Source: JAZQHR01 sp045540815
Lineage (GTDB): Bacteria; Bacillota; Clostridia; UMGS1810
Assembly (NCBI GenBank): GCA_045540815.1
Contig: JAZQHY010000018.1
Location: 1 to 64,000 of the forward strand
Reading direction: 5' to 3'
DNA: 64,000 nucleotides
In this document: positions 42,370-51,308 of the stretch, one piece after another
Layout of the letters: each line of letters begins with the position of its first letter
How positions within the stretch are numbered: position 1 is the stretch's first letter
The notes under the pieces: model-generated
What the model saw: only the letters and a program-made list of their open reading frames with translations
Databases searched by the model: none
What the model was told of the DNA's origin: nothing
Translations under genes and position numbers: made by a program

Positions 42370-42612
42370 GTGCTTAAATCAACAGGAATTGTAAGAAAAG
42401 TTGACGAACTTGGCAGAATTGTTCTTCCTATCGAGCTTAGAAGAACACTTGAAATATCAGTAAAAGACGCACTTGAAATATACGTGGAGGGAAACACAGT
42501 AGTGCTTAAAAAATACGAACCTGCATGTATATTTTGCGGTAATGCAAAGAACGTAACTACATATAAGGATAAAATAGTCTGCGAAGACTGTATTGAAGAG
42601 TTAAAAAGATAA
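42370..42612 (+). CDS. AbrB-family transition-state regulator with zinc-finger tail
   Basis: An 80-residue protein: AbrB N-terminal swapped-hairpin DNA-binding domain (STGIVRKVDELGRIVLPIEL, DALEIYVEGNTVVLKKY) and a C-terminal CxxC...CxxC module (CIFCGNAKNV, VCEDC). The GTG at 42370 is taken as the start; AAAGGAGG lies eight bases upstream and the product begins like other AbrB proteins. An in-frame TTG just before it is possible. AbrB proteins regulate the switch from growth to sporulation. It is divergent from spoIID. Confidence 0.9.
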   Translation: MLKSTGIVRKVDELGRIVLPIELRRTLEISVKDALEIYVEGNTVVLKKYEPACIFCGNAKNVTTYKDKIVCEDCIEELKR

Positions 42613-42622
42613 TAAGTGGTAT

Positions 42623-42656
42623 AAAAAAGGATGTGATTTTCATCACATCCTTTTTT
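42623..42656. terminator. Bidirectional terminator
   Basis: AAAAAAGGATGTGAT and ATCACATCCTTTTTT lie between the converging abrB-like and alarmone synthetase genes. Confidence 0.92.
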
Positions 42657-42658
42657 AT

Positions 42659-43354
42659 TTACAATTTCACATCATTTCTAAGCTTGTCCATTTTTTCGTC
42701 AAGCTCGGCACTTAGGCACGCGCACCTTGCAAGCTCAGTCGCCATTTCCTCGGTAAATACGTGGTTTTTTTTGTAGCGTAGCTGATGCTCCAGCGTTGCC
42801 CATGTGTGCATTGCGATGGTGCGGAGTTGTATTTCAACTCTCATAGTTTTCTTTTCGTGCTGAAGATATATCGGCACCGCTACTATAAGGTGCAAACTCC
42901 TGTAGCCGTTAGCCTTTGGATTTTTTATGTAATCTTTCTTTTCTAAAAGCTCAACATCGTCCTGCTTTAAAAATGCGTCAGCAAGAGTATATACGTCCTG
43001 TACAAATGAGCATATAACCCTGATGCCGGCAACGTCATTTAAATGCTCCTCTATACTGCTCAGCGAAACCTGAAGCCCGTTTCTGTCAAGCTTTCCTTTT
43101 ATACTTTGCGGGGTTTTGAGCCTGCTTTTTATAGATGTTATGGGGTTTCTGTCGTAGCGTAGTGAAAACTCCTCGTTTAAAACATTAAATTTTGTTTCGA
43201 CCTCCATCATAGCACATTTGTAGTATGACATAAGCTTGCGGAAGTTTTCGAAATTCTTTCTTAGCTCTGCGTCTGCATCATCTGTAAGTATTTTATCAAA
43301 AAGCTCTTTGCTTTTTTCCAGTTCCTTCTTGTCCACTTTTAAATCAACTCCCAT
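42659..43354 (-). CDS. Small alarmone synthetase (RelQ/YjbM-like)
   Basis: A 231-residue GTP pyrophosphokinase of the single-domain SAS type. The RelA/SpoT synthetase motifs are visible: SIKSRLKTPQSIKGKL, HLNDVAGIRVICSFVQDVY, KDYIKNPKANGYRSLHLIV, VEIQLRTIAMHTWATLEHQL. It makes (p)ppGpp from ATP and GTP/GDP without a hydrolase domain, and so may raise alarmone levels on transcriptional induction. It is monocistronic. Confidence 0.92.
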   Translation of the reverse strand: MGVDLKVDKKELEKSKELFDKILTDDADAELRKNFENFRKLMSYYKCAMMEVETKFNVLNEEFSLRYDRNPITSIKSRLKTPQSIKGKLDRNGLQVSLSSIEEHLNDVAGIRVICSFVQDVYTLADAFLKQDDVELLEKKDYIKNPKANGYRSLHLIVAVPIYLQHEKKTMRVEIQLRTIAMHTWATLEHQLRYKKNHVFTEEMATELARCACLSAELDEKMDKLRNDVKL

Positions 43355-43451
43355 AACTTAAATACCCTTAAACAATATAATTAAACATCATTTAAGGGTA
43401 TAATTTGTTAATTTAATATTAATTTGTTGTAAACTTTTTATTTACATATTG

Positions 43452-44828
43452 TTATTCATCTTCAGTTCTGTCGTCCATATCAACAAATTCCTTGCCGATT
43501 TTACAAATGCTTTTGTATGCAGGACGAAGAATTTTTCCACCTGAAATTATTTCTTCTATTCGGTGAGCACACCAGCCTGCACTTCTCGCTACAGCGAAAA
43601 GAGGAGTGTATAGCTCTTCAGGAAGCTTTAACATCTTGTACACAAAGCCTGAATAGAAATCGACGTTTGCTGATACTACCTTGTCGCTTCCTTTAACCTC
43701 GCGGAGAACAACAGGGGCAAGACGTTCAATAAGATTATATAGCTTAAATTCAGCCTCGTATTTTGTACCTTCTGCAAGATTTTTTGCGCGCTCTTTAAGT
43801 ATTGACGTTCTAGGGTCGGAAAGGGTGTATACAACGTGACCTATACCATAGATAAGACCGCTGTGGTCAAATGCTTCTTTTTTCACTATCATAGAAAGGT
43901 AATTATATACCTCGTCTTCATCTTCCCAGTTGGTGATGTGTGCTTTGATATCACGCATCATAGCCATAACCTTTGCGTTTGCACCGCCGTGACGCGGACC
44001 TTTAAGCGCACTTATTGCACCTGCAAGCGCAGAATAAGTGTCTGTACCTGATGATGATAAAACTCTGCACGAAAATGCCGAGTTGTTACCGCCGCCGTGC
44101 TCTGCGTGAAGAAGTAAGCAAGTGTCTAGCAGCTCTGCCTCTTCAGGTGTAAATTTACTGTCAGGTCTTGTCATACGAAGAAGGTTTTCTGCTATTGAAT
44201 ACTGTGCAAGCGGTTGGTGTAATATAAGGCTCTTTTCATCAAAATAATGTGCCTTTGCCTGATATCCGTATGCTGCAAGAATCGGCATACGCGCTATAAG
44301 CTCTATCGACTGACGAAGAACATTTTCTATAGAGCAATCATCAGCATTTTCATCGTATGAATAAAGTGTAAGTACTGACCTTCCAAGCTTGTTCATTATA
44401 TCACGGCTTGGCTGTTTTAGTATCATATCCTCGGTAAAGCCGCTTGGTAAAAATCTGTTTTCTGAGAAAAATTCAATAAAGTTTTCAAATTCAAGTTTTG
44501 TAGGCTGACGGCCAAATAAAAGTAGATAGCAAGCCTCTTCAAACTTGTATCTGCCATTTATACCGCATTTTTTTGCAAGATCATTTATGTCGAATCCACG
44601 ATAAGCAAGTGTACCGTAATCAGATGTTTTTTCGTCTTCGCGAACAATATAGCCGTGCACCTCGCTTATGTTTGTAAGACCCGCAAGCACACCTGAGCCG
44701 TCGTGATTTCTAAGACCACGTTTTACATCGTATTTATTATATTTTTCAGGAGGAATGACATAACTGGTTTTTGTAACGTCACAAAGTTTTTTTAGCATAC
44801 CTTCTGAATGATTTTTATTATCTGTCAT
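43452..44828 (-). CDS. Citrate synthase
   Basis: A 458-residue citrate/2-methylcitrate synthase fold: LAYRGFDINDLAKKCG, LLLHAEHGGGNNSAFSCR (catalytic His), ALKGPRHGGANAKVM (substrate His) and GFGH-like IYGIGHVVYTLSDPR. The catalytic Asp is likely in NVDFYSGFVYKMLKLP. It feeds acetyl-CoA into the oxidative branch to 2-oxoglutarate for glutamate. It is slightly longer than many bacterial enzymes, with an N-terminal extension of about 40 residues. No aconitase or isocitrate dehydrogenase gene is adjacent. Confidence 0.93.
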   Translation of the reverse strand: MTDNKNHSEGMLKKLCDVTKTSYVIPPEKYNKYDVKRGLRNHDGSGVLAGLTNISEVHGYIVREDEKTSDYGTLAYRGFDINDLAKKCGINGRYKFEEACYLLLFGRQPTKLEFENFIEFFSENRFLPSGFTEDMILKQPSRDIMNKLGRSVLTLYSYDENADDCSIENVLRQSIELIARMPILAAYGYQAKAHYFDEKSLILHQPLAQYSIAENLLRMTRPDSKFTPEEAELLDTCLLLHAEHGGGNNSAFSCRVLSSSGTDTYSALAGAISALKGPRHGGANAKVMAMMRDIKAHITNWEDEDEVYNYLSMIVKKEAFDHSGLIYGIGHVVYTLSDPRTSILKERAKNLAEGTKYEAEFKLYNLIERLAPVVLREVKGSDKVVSANVDFYSGFVYKMLKLPEELYTPLFAVARSAGWCAHRIEEIISGGKILRPAYKSICKIGKEFVDMDDRTEDE

Positions 44829-44946
44829 TTTACCTCACCTCTTAGTTTGTTTTAAATATTTATAAACACTATTTTACCACAATTGGTGTTTTTTATCAAT
44901 ACATCGGGCTGTTCTAAAATTGTATTTTGATTTTTTAAAGTTATAC

Positions 44947-44975
44947 TTGTAAAAAACACAAAAAAGTGATATTAT
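44947..44975 (+). promoter_or_regulatory. metG promoter
   Basis: TTGTAA (44947-44952), 17-base spacer and TATTAT (44970-44975). The leader to the ATG is only about 45 bases, so no T-box fits. Confidence 0.6.
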
Positions 44976-45024
44976 AGAAATAGTGTAAAAATATACTAAA
45001 CCAAAGTAAGAAATGAGGTTTATT

Positions 45025-46974
45025 ATGGAGAAATATTATATAACCACCGCGATTGCGTATACATCAAGAAAACCGCATATAGGAAACACGTATGAGGTAG
45101 TGCTTACCGACGCGATTGCAAGATATAAAAGAGAAATGGGATACGATGTATTCTTTTTGACAGGTACCGACGAGCACGGTCAGAAGATTGAGCAGATAGC
45201 AACAGAGGAAGGCATCACTCCAAAAGAGTATGTGGACAAGGTTGCAGGCGAGATTAAAAATATATGGGACCTTATGAACTCAAGCTATGATAAGTTCATA
45301 AGAACTACTGACGATTACCACGAGAAATGCGTTCAGAAGATATTTAAAAAGCTTTACGATCAGGGCGATATTTATAAGGGTGAATACGAAGGGCTATACT
45401 GTGTGCCTTGTGAATCGTTCTTTACTGAAACACAGCTTGTAGACGGCTGTTGTCCTGATTGCGGACGTCCTGTTACAAAGACAAAGGAAGAAGCGTATTT
45501 CTTCAAAATGAGTAAATATCAGGATGCTCTAATGAAGCATATCGAAGAAAATCCTGAGTTTATACAGCCTGAATCACGTAAAAAGGAAATGGTAAACAAC
45601 TTCCTAAAACCTGGACTTCAGGACCTATGTGTGTCACGTTCGACATTCAAATGGGGTGTACCTGTTGAGTTTGACCCTGACCACGTAACTTACGTGTGGA
45701 TAGATGCACTTTCAAACTACATTTCAGCACTTGGCTATGATGTAGACGGAAGCGGTGACCTTTACAAAAAATACTGGCCTGCAGATGTGCATATCATCGG
45801 TAAGGATATACTAAGATTTCACACTATCTACTGGCCTATTATCCTTATGGCACTAGGTGAGCCGTTACCAAAGCAGATATTCGGTCATCCGTGGCTGCTA
45901 TTTGGAAATGACAAGATGAGTAAGTCAAAGGGCAACGTTATATATGCCGACGACCTTGTAAAGCATTTTGGCGTAGACGCGGTAAGATATTACCTTCTTC
46001 GTGAAATGCCGTTTGCACAGGACGGAAACATCACTCACGAAACAGTTATAGGCAGATTTAACGCAGACCTTGCAAATACTCTTGGAAACCTTGTAAACAG
46101 AACTGTTGCAATGAGCAAAAAATATTTTGAAGGCAAGGTTGAAAACACTAATGTTTGCGAGGACGTTGATGCAGAGCTTAAAGAAGCTTGCTTAAACACA
46201 AAAGCTGAGGTTATTTCGTTTATGGACGAGCTTAGAGTGGCAGATGCACTTAAGTCTATAATCACACTCGCTGCAAGATGCAATAAATACATCGACGAAA
46301 CTATGCCTTGGGCACTTGCAAAAGACGAAACCAAACTAGACAGACTAAAAACTGTTCTTTACAACCTTATCGAAGGTATTAGATACATCGCAGTACTTCT
46401 AAAACCATTTATGCCTGATACTTCAAAGGCAATATTTGAGCAGACAAATGCAAAGGAAACAACATTCTCATCTCTTGACGAGTTTGGCAAAACTGTTTCG
46501 GGTACGTGCGTTAACGATCCAAGTCCACTATTTGTAAGAATAGACGAGGCTAAAAAGCTTGAAGAAATAGCAAAAGAGCATGAAGAGGCTGCGAAAAAGG
46601 AACAAGCAAAATCTAAAAAGGAAGAAAAGAAAGAGGAAGAGGCTGTGACAGAAATCTCTATAGACGATTTTGCCAAGGTTGAGCTTAAAGTTGGTAAGGT
46701 TATCGAAAGTAAGAGAGTAGAGGGCGCAGACAAGCTTCTTGTGTCACAGATACAGATAGGCGACGAGGTAAGACAGATAGTGTCAGGTATCGCAAAGTAT
46801 TATTCACCTGAAGAAATGGTTGGCAAAAGCGTAGTAGTGGTAACCAACCTTAAACCTGTAAAACTACGCGGTGTGCTGTCACAGGGTATGATACTTGCCG
46901 CATCTGATGACAAAGGTACACTTTCGCTTATCACTCCTGATAAGGATTTGGACGCAGGAGCAGAGGTTAGATAA
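45025..46974 (+). CDS. metG: Methionyl-tRNA synthetase
   Basis: A 649-residue class I synthetase. Landmarks: KPHIGNTYE (HIGH motif, residues 17-21), zinc knuckle CVPCESFF...CCPDCGRP, DKMSKSKGN (KMSKS) and a C-terminal EMAP/Trbp111 tRNA-binding domain (about 545-649: IDDFAKVELKVGKVIESKRV, LKPVKLRGVLSQGMIL). A Lys/Glu-rich linker connects the two. The ATG at 45025 fits GAGG better than the in-frame ATG at 45013. It charges tRNA-Met and initiator tRNA. Confidence 0.96.
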   Translation: MEKYYITTAIAYTSRKPHIGNTYEVVLTDAIARYKREMGYDVFFLTGTDEHGQKIEQIATEEGITPKEYVDKVAGEIKNIWDLMNSSYDKFIRTTDDYHEKCVQKIFKKLYDQGDIYKGEYEGLYCVPCESFFTETQLVDGCCPDCGRPVTKTKEEAYFFKMSKYQDALMKHIEENPEFIQPESRKKEMVNNFLKPGLQDLCVSRSTFKWGVPVEFDPDHVTYVWIDALSNYISALGYDVDGSGDLYKKYWPADVHIIGKDILRFHTIYWPIILMALGEPLPKQIFGHPWLLFGNDKMSKSKGNVIYADDLVKHFGVDAVRYYLLREMPFAQDGNITHETVIGRFNADLANTLGNLVNRTVAMSKKYFEGKVENTNVCEDVDAELKEACLNTKAEVISFMDELRVADALKSIITLAARCNKYIDETMPWALAKDETKLDRLKTVLYNLIEGIRYIAVLLKPFMPDTSKAIFEQTNAKETTFSSLDEFGKTVSGTCVNDPSPLFVRIDEAKKLEEIAKEHEEAAKKEQAKSKKEEKKEEEAVTEISIDDFAKVELKVGKVIESKRVEGADKLLVSQIQIGDEVRQIVSGIAKYYSPEEMVGKSVVVVTNLKPVKLRGVLSQGMILAASDDKGTLSLITPDKDLDAGAEVR

Positions 46975-46987
46975 AAATACAACAACA

Positions 46988-47018
46988 AAATGCCGACATT
47001 TAAGTCGGCATTTGTTTT
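46988..47018 (+). terminator. Terminator between metG and tatD
   Basis: AAATGCCGAC and GTCGGCATTT followed by GTTTT; probably partial, as tatD starts 14 bases later with its ribosome site. Confidence 0.7.
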
Positions 47019-47031
47019 AAGGAGAACAATT

Positions 47032-47793
47032 ATGTTTTTTGATTCACATGCACATTTAAATGACGAGCGTTTTGACGAGGACAGGGAAGAGCTTATAGCC
47101 AGCCTTAACCAAAACGGCATAAGTAACGTGGTAAATATTGGTGCAGATTTAAAAACAAGCAGAGAGAGTATAGAACTTGCTGAGAAGTATGACTTTATAT
47201 ACGCTTCTGTTGGTGTTCATCCGCACGATGTAGAAGAAATGACAGACGCAGACCTTGATACACTTACCAATATGTCAAAGCACGAAAAGGTGGTTGCCAT
47301 AGGTGAGATAGGACTTGATTATTACTATGATAACTCGCCAAGAGAACTTCAAAGAAAGTGGTTTCGTGCTCAAATGGAACTTGCAAATAAGTTGAATTTA
47401 CCCGTTATAATCCATAGCCGTGACGCTATGGGCGATACACTTGAAATACTAAAGGAATGTCCCGTAAAAGCGGGTGTACTACATTGTTATTCGGGAAGCA
47501 TAGAAAGTGCAAAGGAAATACTAAAGCTTGGTTATTACATCTCATTTGCAGGACCTGTTACATTTAAAAACGCAAAGGGTCTTACCGAGGCAGCAAAATA
47601 TGTTCCGCTAGATAAAATACTTATAGAAACTGACTGTCCATACCTTGCCCCCGAGCCGTACAGAGGAAAAAGAAATTCTTCACTGTATGTTTCCGAAGTG
47701 GCAAAGAAAATAGCAGAGCTAAAAGGTATAACAGTAGAAGAAGTGGCAAAAGTCACAATGGAAAACGCAAAAAGAGTATTTGAGATAAAATAA
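47032..47793 (+). CDS. tatD: TatD-family metal-dependent hydrolase
   Basis: A 253-residue TIM-barrel DNase/hydrolase: FFDSHAHLND, SVGVHPHDV, IGEIGLDYYYD, PVIIHSRDA, LHCYSGS and TDCPYLAPEPYRG. The ATG at 47032 has AAGGAG eight bases upstream. TatD family proteins act as 3'-5' exonucleases or deacylases; metG-tatD is a common gene pair in Firmicutes. Confidence 0.94.
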   Translation: MFFDSHAHLNDERFDEDREELIASLNQNGISNVVNIGADLKTSRESIELAEKYDFIYASVGVHPHDVEEMTDADLDTLTNMSKHEKVVAIGEIGLDYYYDNSPRELQRKWFRAQMELANKLNLPVIIHSRDAMGDTLEILKECPVKAGVLHCYSGSIESAKEILKLGYYISFAGPVTFKNAKGLTEAAKYVPLDKILIETDCPYLAPEPYRGKRNSSLYVSEVAKKIAELKGITVEEVAKVTMENAKRVFEIK

Positions 47794-47794
47794 A

Positions 47795-47838
47795 ATTAAA
47801 GGATGCGTAATTTTAAATTTACGCATCCTTTAATTTTA
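47795..47838. terminator. Bidirectional terminator
   Basis: ATTAAAGGATGCGTAA and TTACGCATCCTTTAAT lie between the converging tatD and phosphatase genes. Confidence 0.9.
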
Positions 47839-48405
47839 TTAAAAATTTATCCAGGCATATAGTTTCCATGCACCCTGTGTATAATCATAAACCGAAACTG
47901 TACAGTTATTACAGCATATCTGATTGGATTTAACTTGGGTATCAAGCACGAATCCAAGCATCTCTCTGATCCAGCCTGCGTGGCAAAATACAGCTACATT
48001 TTTGTGAGTTTCGGTTTCAAGTTTTTCTTTTATAAACTTTTTTGCTCTTTCACGAAATTCAGCTCTCGTTTCTCCGCCAAATTTGTCAAACCCAATTTCA
48101 CGTACATACTTTGTGTCTTCAGCAGTTGTGTCAGCATATGGAGTTCCTGAAAGCGAGCCGAGATTTATTTCTCTTAAAAGCTTGGATGTTTCGTATTCTT
48201 TAGGATTTATAGCGTTTTTCATTGTTTCTACAGCGCGTTTAAGGTCGCTTGAATATACTTTGTCAAAAGAAACACCTTTAAGAAATTCACCTGTCTTTTT
48301 TGCATCAACTATGCCTTTTTCGGTCAAATGAGTATCCCACCAACCAGACCAAAGATTATCAACGTTTGCTTCACTTTCTCCGTGTCTTATTACATATACT
48401 TTCAT
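47839..48405 (-). CDS. Histidine phosphatase (phosphoglycerate mutase-like)
   Basis: A 188-residue member of the histidine phosphatase superfamily: VYVIRHGESEANVDNLWSGW with catalytic His, YSSDLKRAVETMK, REINLGSLSG and the second His in VAVFCHAGWIREML. The ATG at 48405 fits AAGGAAG upstream. Substrates of this group include phosphoglycerate, cobalamin precursors and others; here it is unknown. It starts one base after the stop of the HTH-phosphodiesterase gene, so the two phosphoester enzymes form one unit. Confidence 0.88.
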   Translation of the reverse strand: MKVYVIRHGESEANVDNLWSGWWDTHLTEKGIVDAKKTGEFLKGVSFDKVYSSDLKRAVETMKNAINPKEYETSKLLREINLGSLSGTPYADTTAEDTKYVREIGFDKFGGETRAEFRERAKKFIKEKLETETHKNVAVFCHAGWIREMLGFVLDTQVKSNQICCNNCTVSVYDYTQGAWKLYAWINF

Positions 48406-48406
48406 A

Positions 48407-49426
48407 TCAGTCTTCCTTTTTACTATATCCTTTATACAAGTGGACAATATTTATATCTTCGACCATATCCAATCCGTGAGAACCGCATCCTCCGTCAATT
48501 TCATGACACCCGTGGTCCATAGCAAAACCCACCAAAGTATTGTGATGTTTCCAATTCGCTTTTATCAGTTCGGAAATCCACGAAAATACATGGCAATTTG
48601 TTCTAAGTTCAGCTAATGACTCTATACTTTTAGGACCTGATTTATGCATTATCGAATCATAATTACCATTGTAAATAACAATAAAATCGTGTTTATCTTG
48701 AAGAATAATTTCTGCTGCTTTTGCGTTAACCTCGGAAATATCTCCTTCTTCAAAATGGTAATAATCCACATTGCGTTCAAGAAAAATTCTGCTGATGCTG
48801 CATTTTTTGTATGTGATAATTGCAACCTTTTTGCCCGCGTGAATAAGTGCATCAAATAAAGTGTCAATTATTAAAACTGGTTTTTCATATTTTTGAATAC
48901 CATGAACCTCAGGCTGAGCACCGGTATACATTGTAGCAAAGCAAACGGGTGTAACAGATGGCATAACAGTAGCAAGTGGTATTTCAATGTCTGTACGTTC
49001 TGCAACCTCTTTAAATAATTGAGGATATTTTTTGTATATCCACTCGGCAATGGCATCGGGATTGTACATAACGATACGGTCAGCTTTTTTGTTATCAAAC
49101 ACCTTGTCGATATAATTTGAAAGCTCCCAGTTTTTTTCTGCAGCATACTTGGGCGGTTCTATTCCCATTGCATATGCAAGCGAGGCGCAAATTGTGTCGA
49201 GCGAATTTGTGTTTTTAGTCATTTCGGGCTTGTTGCCATCTAAAATATCATCGACCGAAACACAAAATATGTCTTTAAGTCGCATTAAATTGTCAAGTGT
49301 AGGTATAGTCTGGTCTTTTTCCCACTGGCTTATGGTTTGTCTGCTGAGAAGTAATTTTTGTCCAAGCTCTTCTTGAGACAATTTCATCTCTTTTCTGTAT
49401 TTTTGAATGTTTTCGCCTACTGTCAT
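48407..49426 (-). CDS. XRE helix-turn-helix fused to an alkaline phosphatase-fold phosphodiesterase
   Basis: A 339-residue two-part protein. Residues 1-62 are an XRE domain (NIQKYRKEMKLSQEELGQKL, LSRQTISQWEKDQTIPTLD). From about residue 78 the nucleotide pyrophosphatase/phosphodiesterase pattern follows: D124 in MYNPDAIAEW, T159 in PSVTPVCF as nucleophile before MYTGAQPEVHGI, D257/H261 in YDSIMHKSGP, D304/H305 in AMDHGC and H318 in GSHG. All seven expected metal or nucleophile positions are present. It is probably a regulator that also hydrolyses a phosphoester, or one that uses the fold as a sensor. It is cotranscribed with a histidine phosphatase. Confidence 0.8.
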   Translation of the reverse strand: MTVGENIQKYRKEMKLSQEELGQKLLLSRQTISQWEKDQTIPTLDNLMRLKDIFCVSVDDILDGNKPEMTKNTNSLDTICASLAYAMGIEPPKYAAEKNWELSNYIDKVFDNKKADRIVMYNPDAIAEWIYKKYPQLFKEVAERTDIEIPLATVMPSVTPVCFATMYTGAQPEVHGIQKYEKPVLIIDTLFDALIHAGKKVAIITYKKCSISRIFLERNVDYYHFEEGDISEVNAKAAEIILQDKHDFIVIYNGNYDSIMHKSGPKSIESLAELRTNCHVFSWISELIKANWKHHNTLVGFAMDHGCHEIDGGCGSHGLDMVEDINIVHLYKGYSKKED

Positions 49427-49500
49427 GATATCTCCTCCTTTTGCTTAAGTTAATTATAACAAAATATTTTTTAAAACAAAAGAATATATTACGTGATTTT

Positions 49501-49517
49501 GTCAAGTGTTACTTGAC
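49501..49517 (-). promoter_or_regulatory. Palindrome upstream of the HTH-phosphodiesterase gene
   Basis: GTCAAGT, GTT, ACTTGAC: perfect seven-base arms with a three-base centre, about 75 bases before the start codon. It may be an autoregulatory operator. Confidence 0.4.
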
Positions 49518-49539
49518 GTATTGTTTTTAGAGTATGTAA

Positions 49540-49577
49540 AAACATCCACCAAAATAATATCTGGATGGATGTTTTTA
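49540..49577 (-). terminator. Terminator of the acyl-CoA synthetase unit
   Basis: AAAACATCCA and TGGATGTTTTT pair on the minus strand and end in a T run, 12 bases after the stop. Confidence 0.75.
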
Positions 49578-49588
49578 TGTTTTATATT

Positions 49589-51286
49589 TTACTGTAATGA
49601 TTGTGTTTCAATGTCAGTTTTTCTGATTTCGCTACGTTTGATTTTGCCGTTAAATGTCTTTGGGAGTGAGTCAACATACTCAACCACACGTGGGTATTTG
49701 TACGGTGCTGTGTTGTCCTTTACATATTTCTGTAGCTCTTTTGTAAGCTCATCAGAAGGTGTAAATCCTTCTGATAAAACGATAGTAGCTTTTACGGCAA
49801 AGCCTCTGATTGGGTCTGGAACACCGGTTACCGCAACCTCTTTTACGGCATCGTGCTCAAGTAGCACACTTTCAATTTCAAAAGGTCCGATACGATAGCC
49901 TGACGACTTGATAACGTCATCGTTTCTGCCGACATATCTGAACATTCCCTGTTCATCGCGGTATGCAGTATCACCTGTGTGGTAGAAACCATCGTGGAGT
50001 GATTTTGCAGTGTCTTCTTTACTAAAGTTGTATGTAACGAGTAGTCCGCATGACTTTCTTTCCTGGCTTAGTACTCTGATACAAATTTCGCCTGTAGCAC
50101 CACGTGGGCACGATTCCTCTTTATCATCAAGAATATGCACGTCATAGCCAGGTACAGGAAAACCAATAGCTCCCGGAACAGGCTCTGACCAAGGATAGAT
50201 TGTAGCGATACAAACAGTAGTTTCTGTCTGTCCAAAGCCTTCGTAAATCTTAAGACCAGTAGCGTCAACCCACTTGTTGTAGATTTCAGGGTTTAGCGCT
50301 TCACCTGCAGTACAGCAGTGTACAAGGCTTGAAAGATCGTATTTTGTAACATCATTTTCAAGAATCATTCGATACATAGTAGGCGGTGCACAGAAGGTAG
50401 TAACCTTGTATTTTTCAAGCTTTTCAAGAATATCTGCACCGCTGAATTTCTGGAAATCATATACAAGCACAGCACTTTCACCAAACCACTGACCGTAAAG
50501 CTTACCCCAAAGGGATTTTAGCCAGCCTGTGTCGGAAATAGTAAAGTGCAAACCGCCGTCAACAACTCTGTGCCAGAATACGCCTGTCATAATATGACCT
50601 AATGGGTATTTAAAATCGTGTGTGATGATTTTAGGATAACCCGATGTGCCTGACGAGAATGACATAAGCATAGTGTCATTTACAGTAGTTGCCATTTCGC
50701 CTGTAGGTCTTTCAAACACTTCGTTTGCCATTTCAAAACCAGCTTCAAAGTCAATCCAGTCAGGACCTGCGTTTTTATGGCCTGTAACGAATTTCTTTTC
50801 AACTGTTTCGTATTTTCCTTCACCTTCGTCAAAGTATTCTGTAGCCATCTCATCGCCTGTGATAACTACTGCTTTGATTTTACCTGCGTTACATCTGTAA
50901 ACGTAGTCTTTTGCTTTTAGCTGATGTGTAGCCTGAACTACAACTGCGCCGATTTTGTGAAGACCAAGGATACAAAACCAGAAATAATAGCTTCTTTTAA
51001 GTACCAAAAGCACTCTGTCGCCTTTTTTGATACCCATATAGTTAAAGTAGTTTGCCGCTTTGTTTGAGTTTAGCATCATATCGCGGAAGGTAAATCTTTT
51101 TTCCTCGCCGTCATTTGATACCCATAGCATAGCAAGCTTGTCGGGTTTTGTTTTTGCTAATTCGTCAACAACGTCGAATGCAAAGTTGAAGTTTTCAGGA
51201 TATGTTAATTTAAAGTTTTTCTGGGCGTCCTTAAGAGAGATAAAATCATCTCTTGAGGCACCCACAAATTTTTCATAGATTGCCAT
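49589..51286 (-). CDS. AMP-forming acyl-CoA synthetase
   Basis: A 565-residue ANL-family adenylate-forming enzyme: SFSSGTSGYPKI (P-loop), YEGFGQTETT (adenine site), HTGDTAYRDEQG and GRNDDVIKSSGYRIGPFEIE, with the late lysine in PKTFNGKIKRSEIRK. It joins acids to CoA with ATP cleavage to AMP and resembles acetyl/medium-chain acyl-CoA synthetases. It lies 22 bases after the XRE-cupin regulator and behind the 2-oxoacid oxidoreductase genes, so its substrate is probably an acetate-like or branched short-chain acid. Confidence 0.9.
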   Translation of the reverse strand: MAIYEKFVGASRDDFISLKDAQKNFKLTYPENFNFAFDVVDELAKTKPDKLAMLWVSNDGEEKRFTFRDMMLNSNKAANYFNYMGIKKGDRVLLVLKRSYYFWFCILGLHKIGAVVVQATHQLKAKDYVYRCNAGKIKAVVITGDEMATEYFDEGEGKYETVEKKFVTGHKNAGPDWIDFEAGFEMANEVFERPTGEMATTVNDTMLMSFSSGTSGYPKIITHDFKYPLGHIMTGVFWHRVVDGGLHFTISDTGWLKSLWGKLYGQWFGESAVLVYDFQKFSGADILEKLEKYKVTTFCAPPTMYRMILENDVTKYDLSSLVHCCTAGEALNPEIYNKWVDATGLKIYEGFGQTETTVCIATIYPWSEPVPGAIGFPVPGYDVHILDDKEESCPRGATGEICIRVLSQERKSCGLLVTYNFSKEDTAKSLHDGFYHTGDTAYRDEQGMFRYVGRNDDVIKSSGYRIGPFEIESVLLEHDAVKEVAVTGVPDPIRGFAVKATIVLSEGFTPSDELTKELQKYVKDNTAPYKYPRVVEYVDSLPKTFNGKIKRSEIRKTDIETQSLQ

Positions 51287-51308
51287 TTTATATATTCACC
51301 TCATAAGA

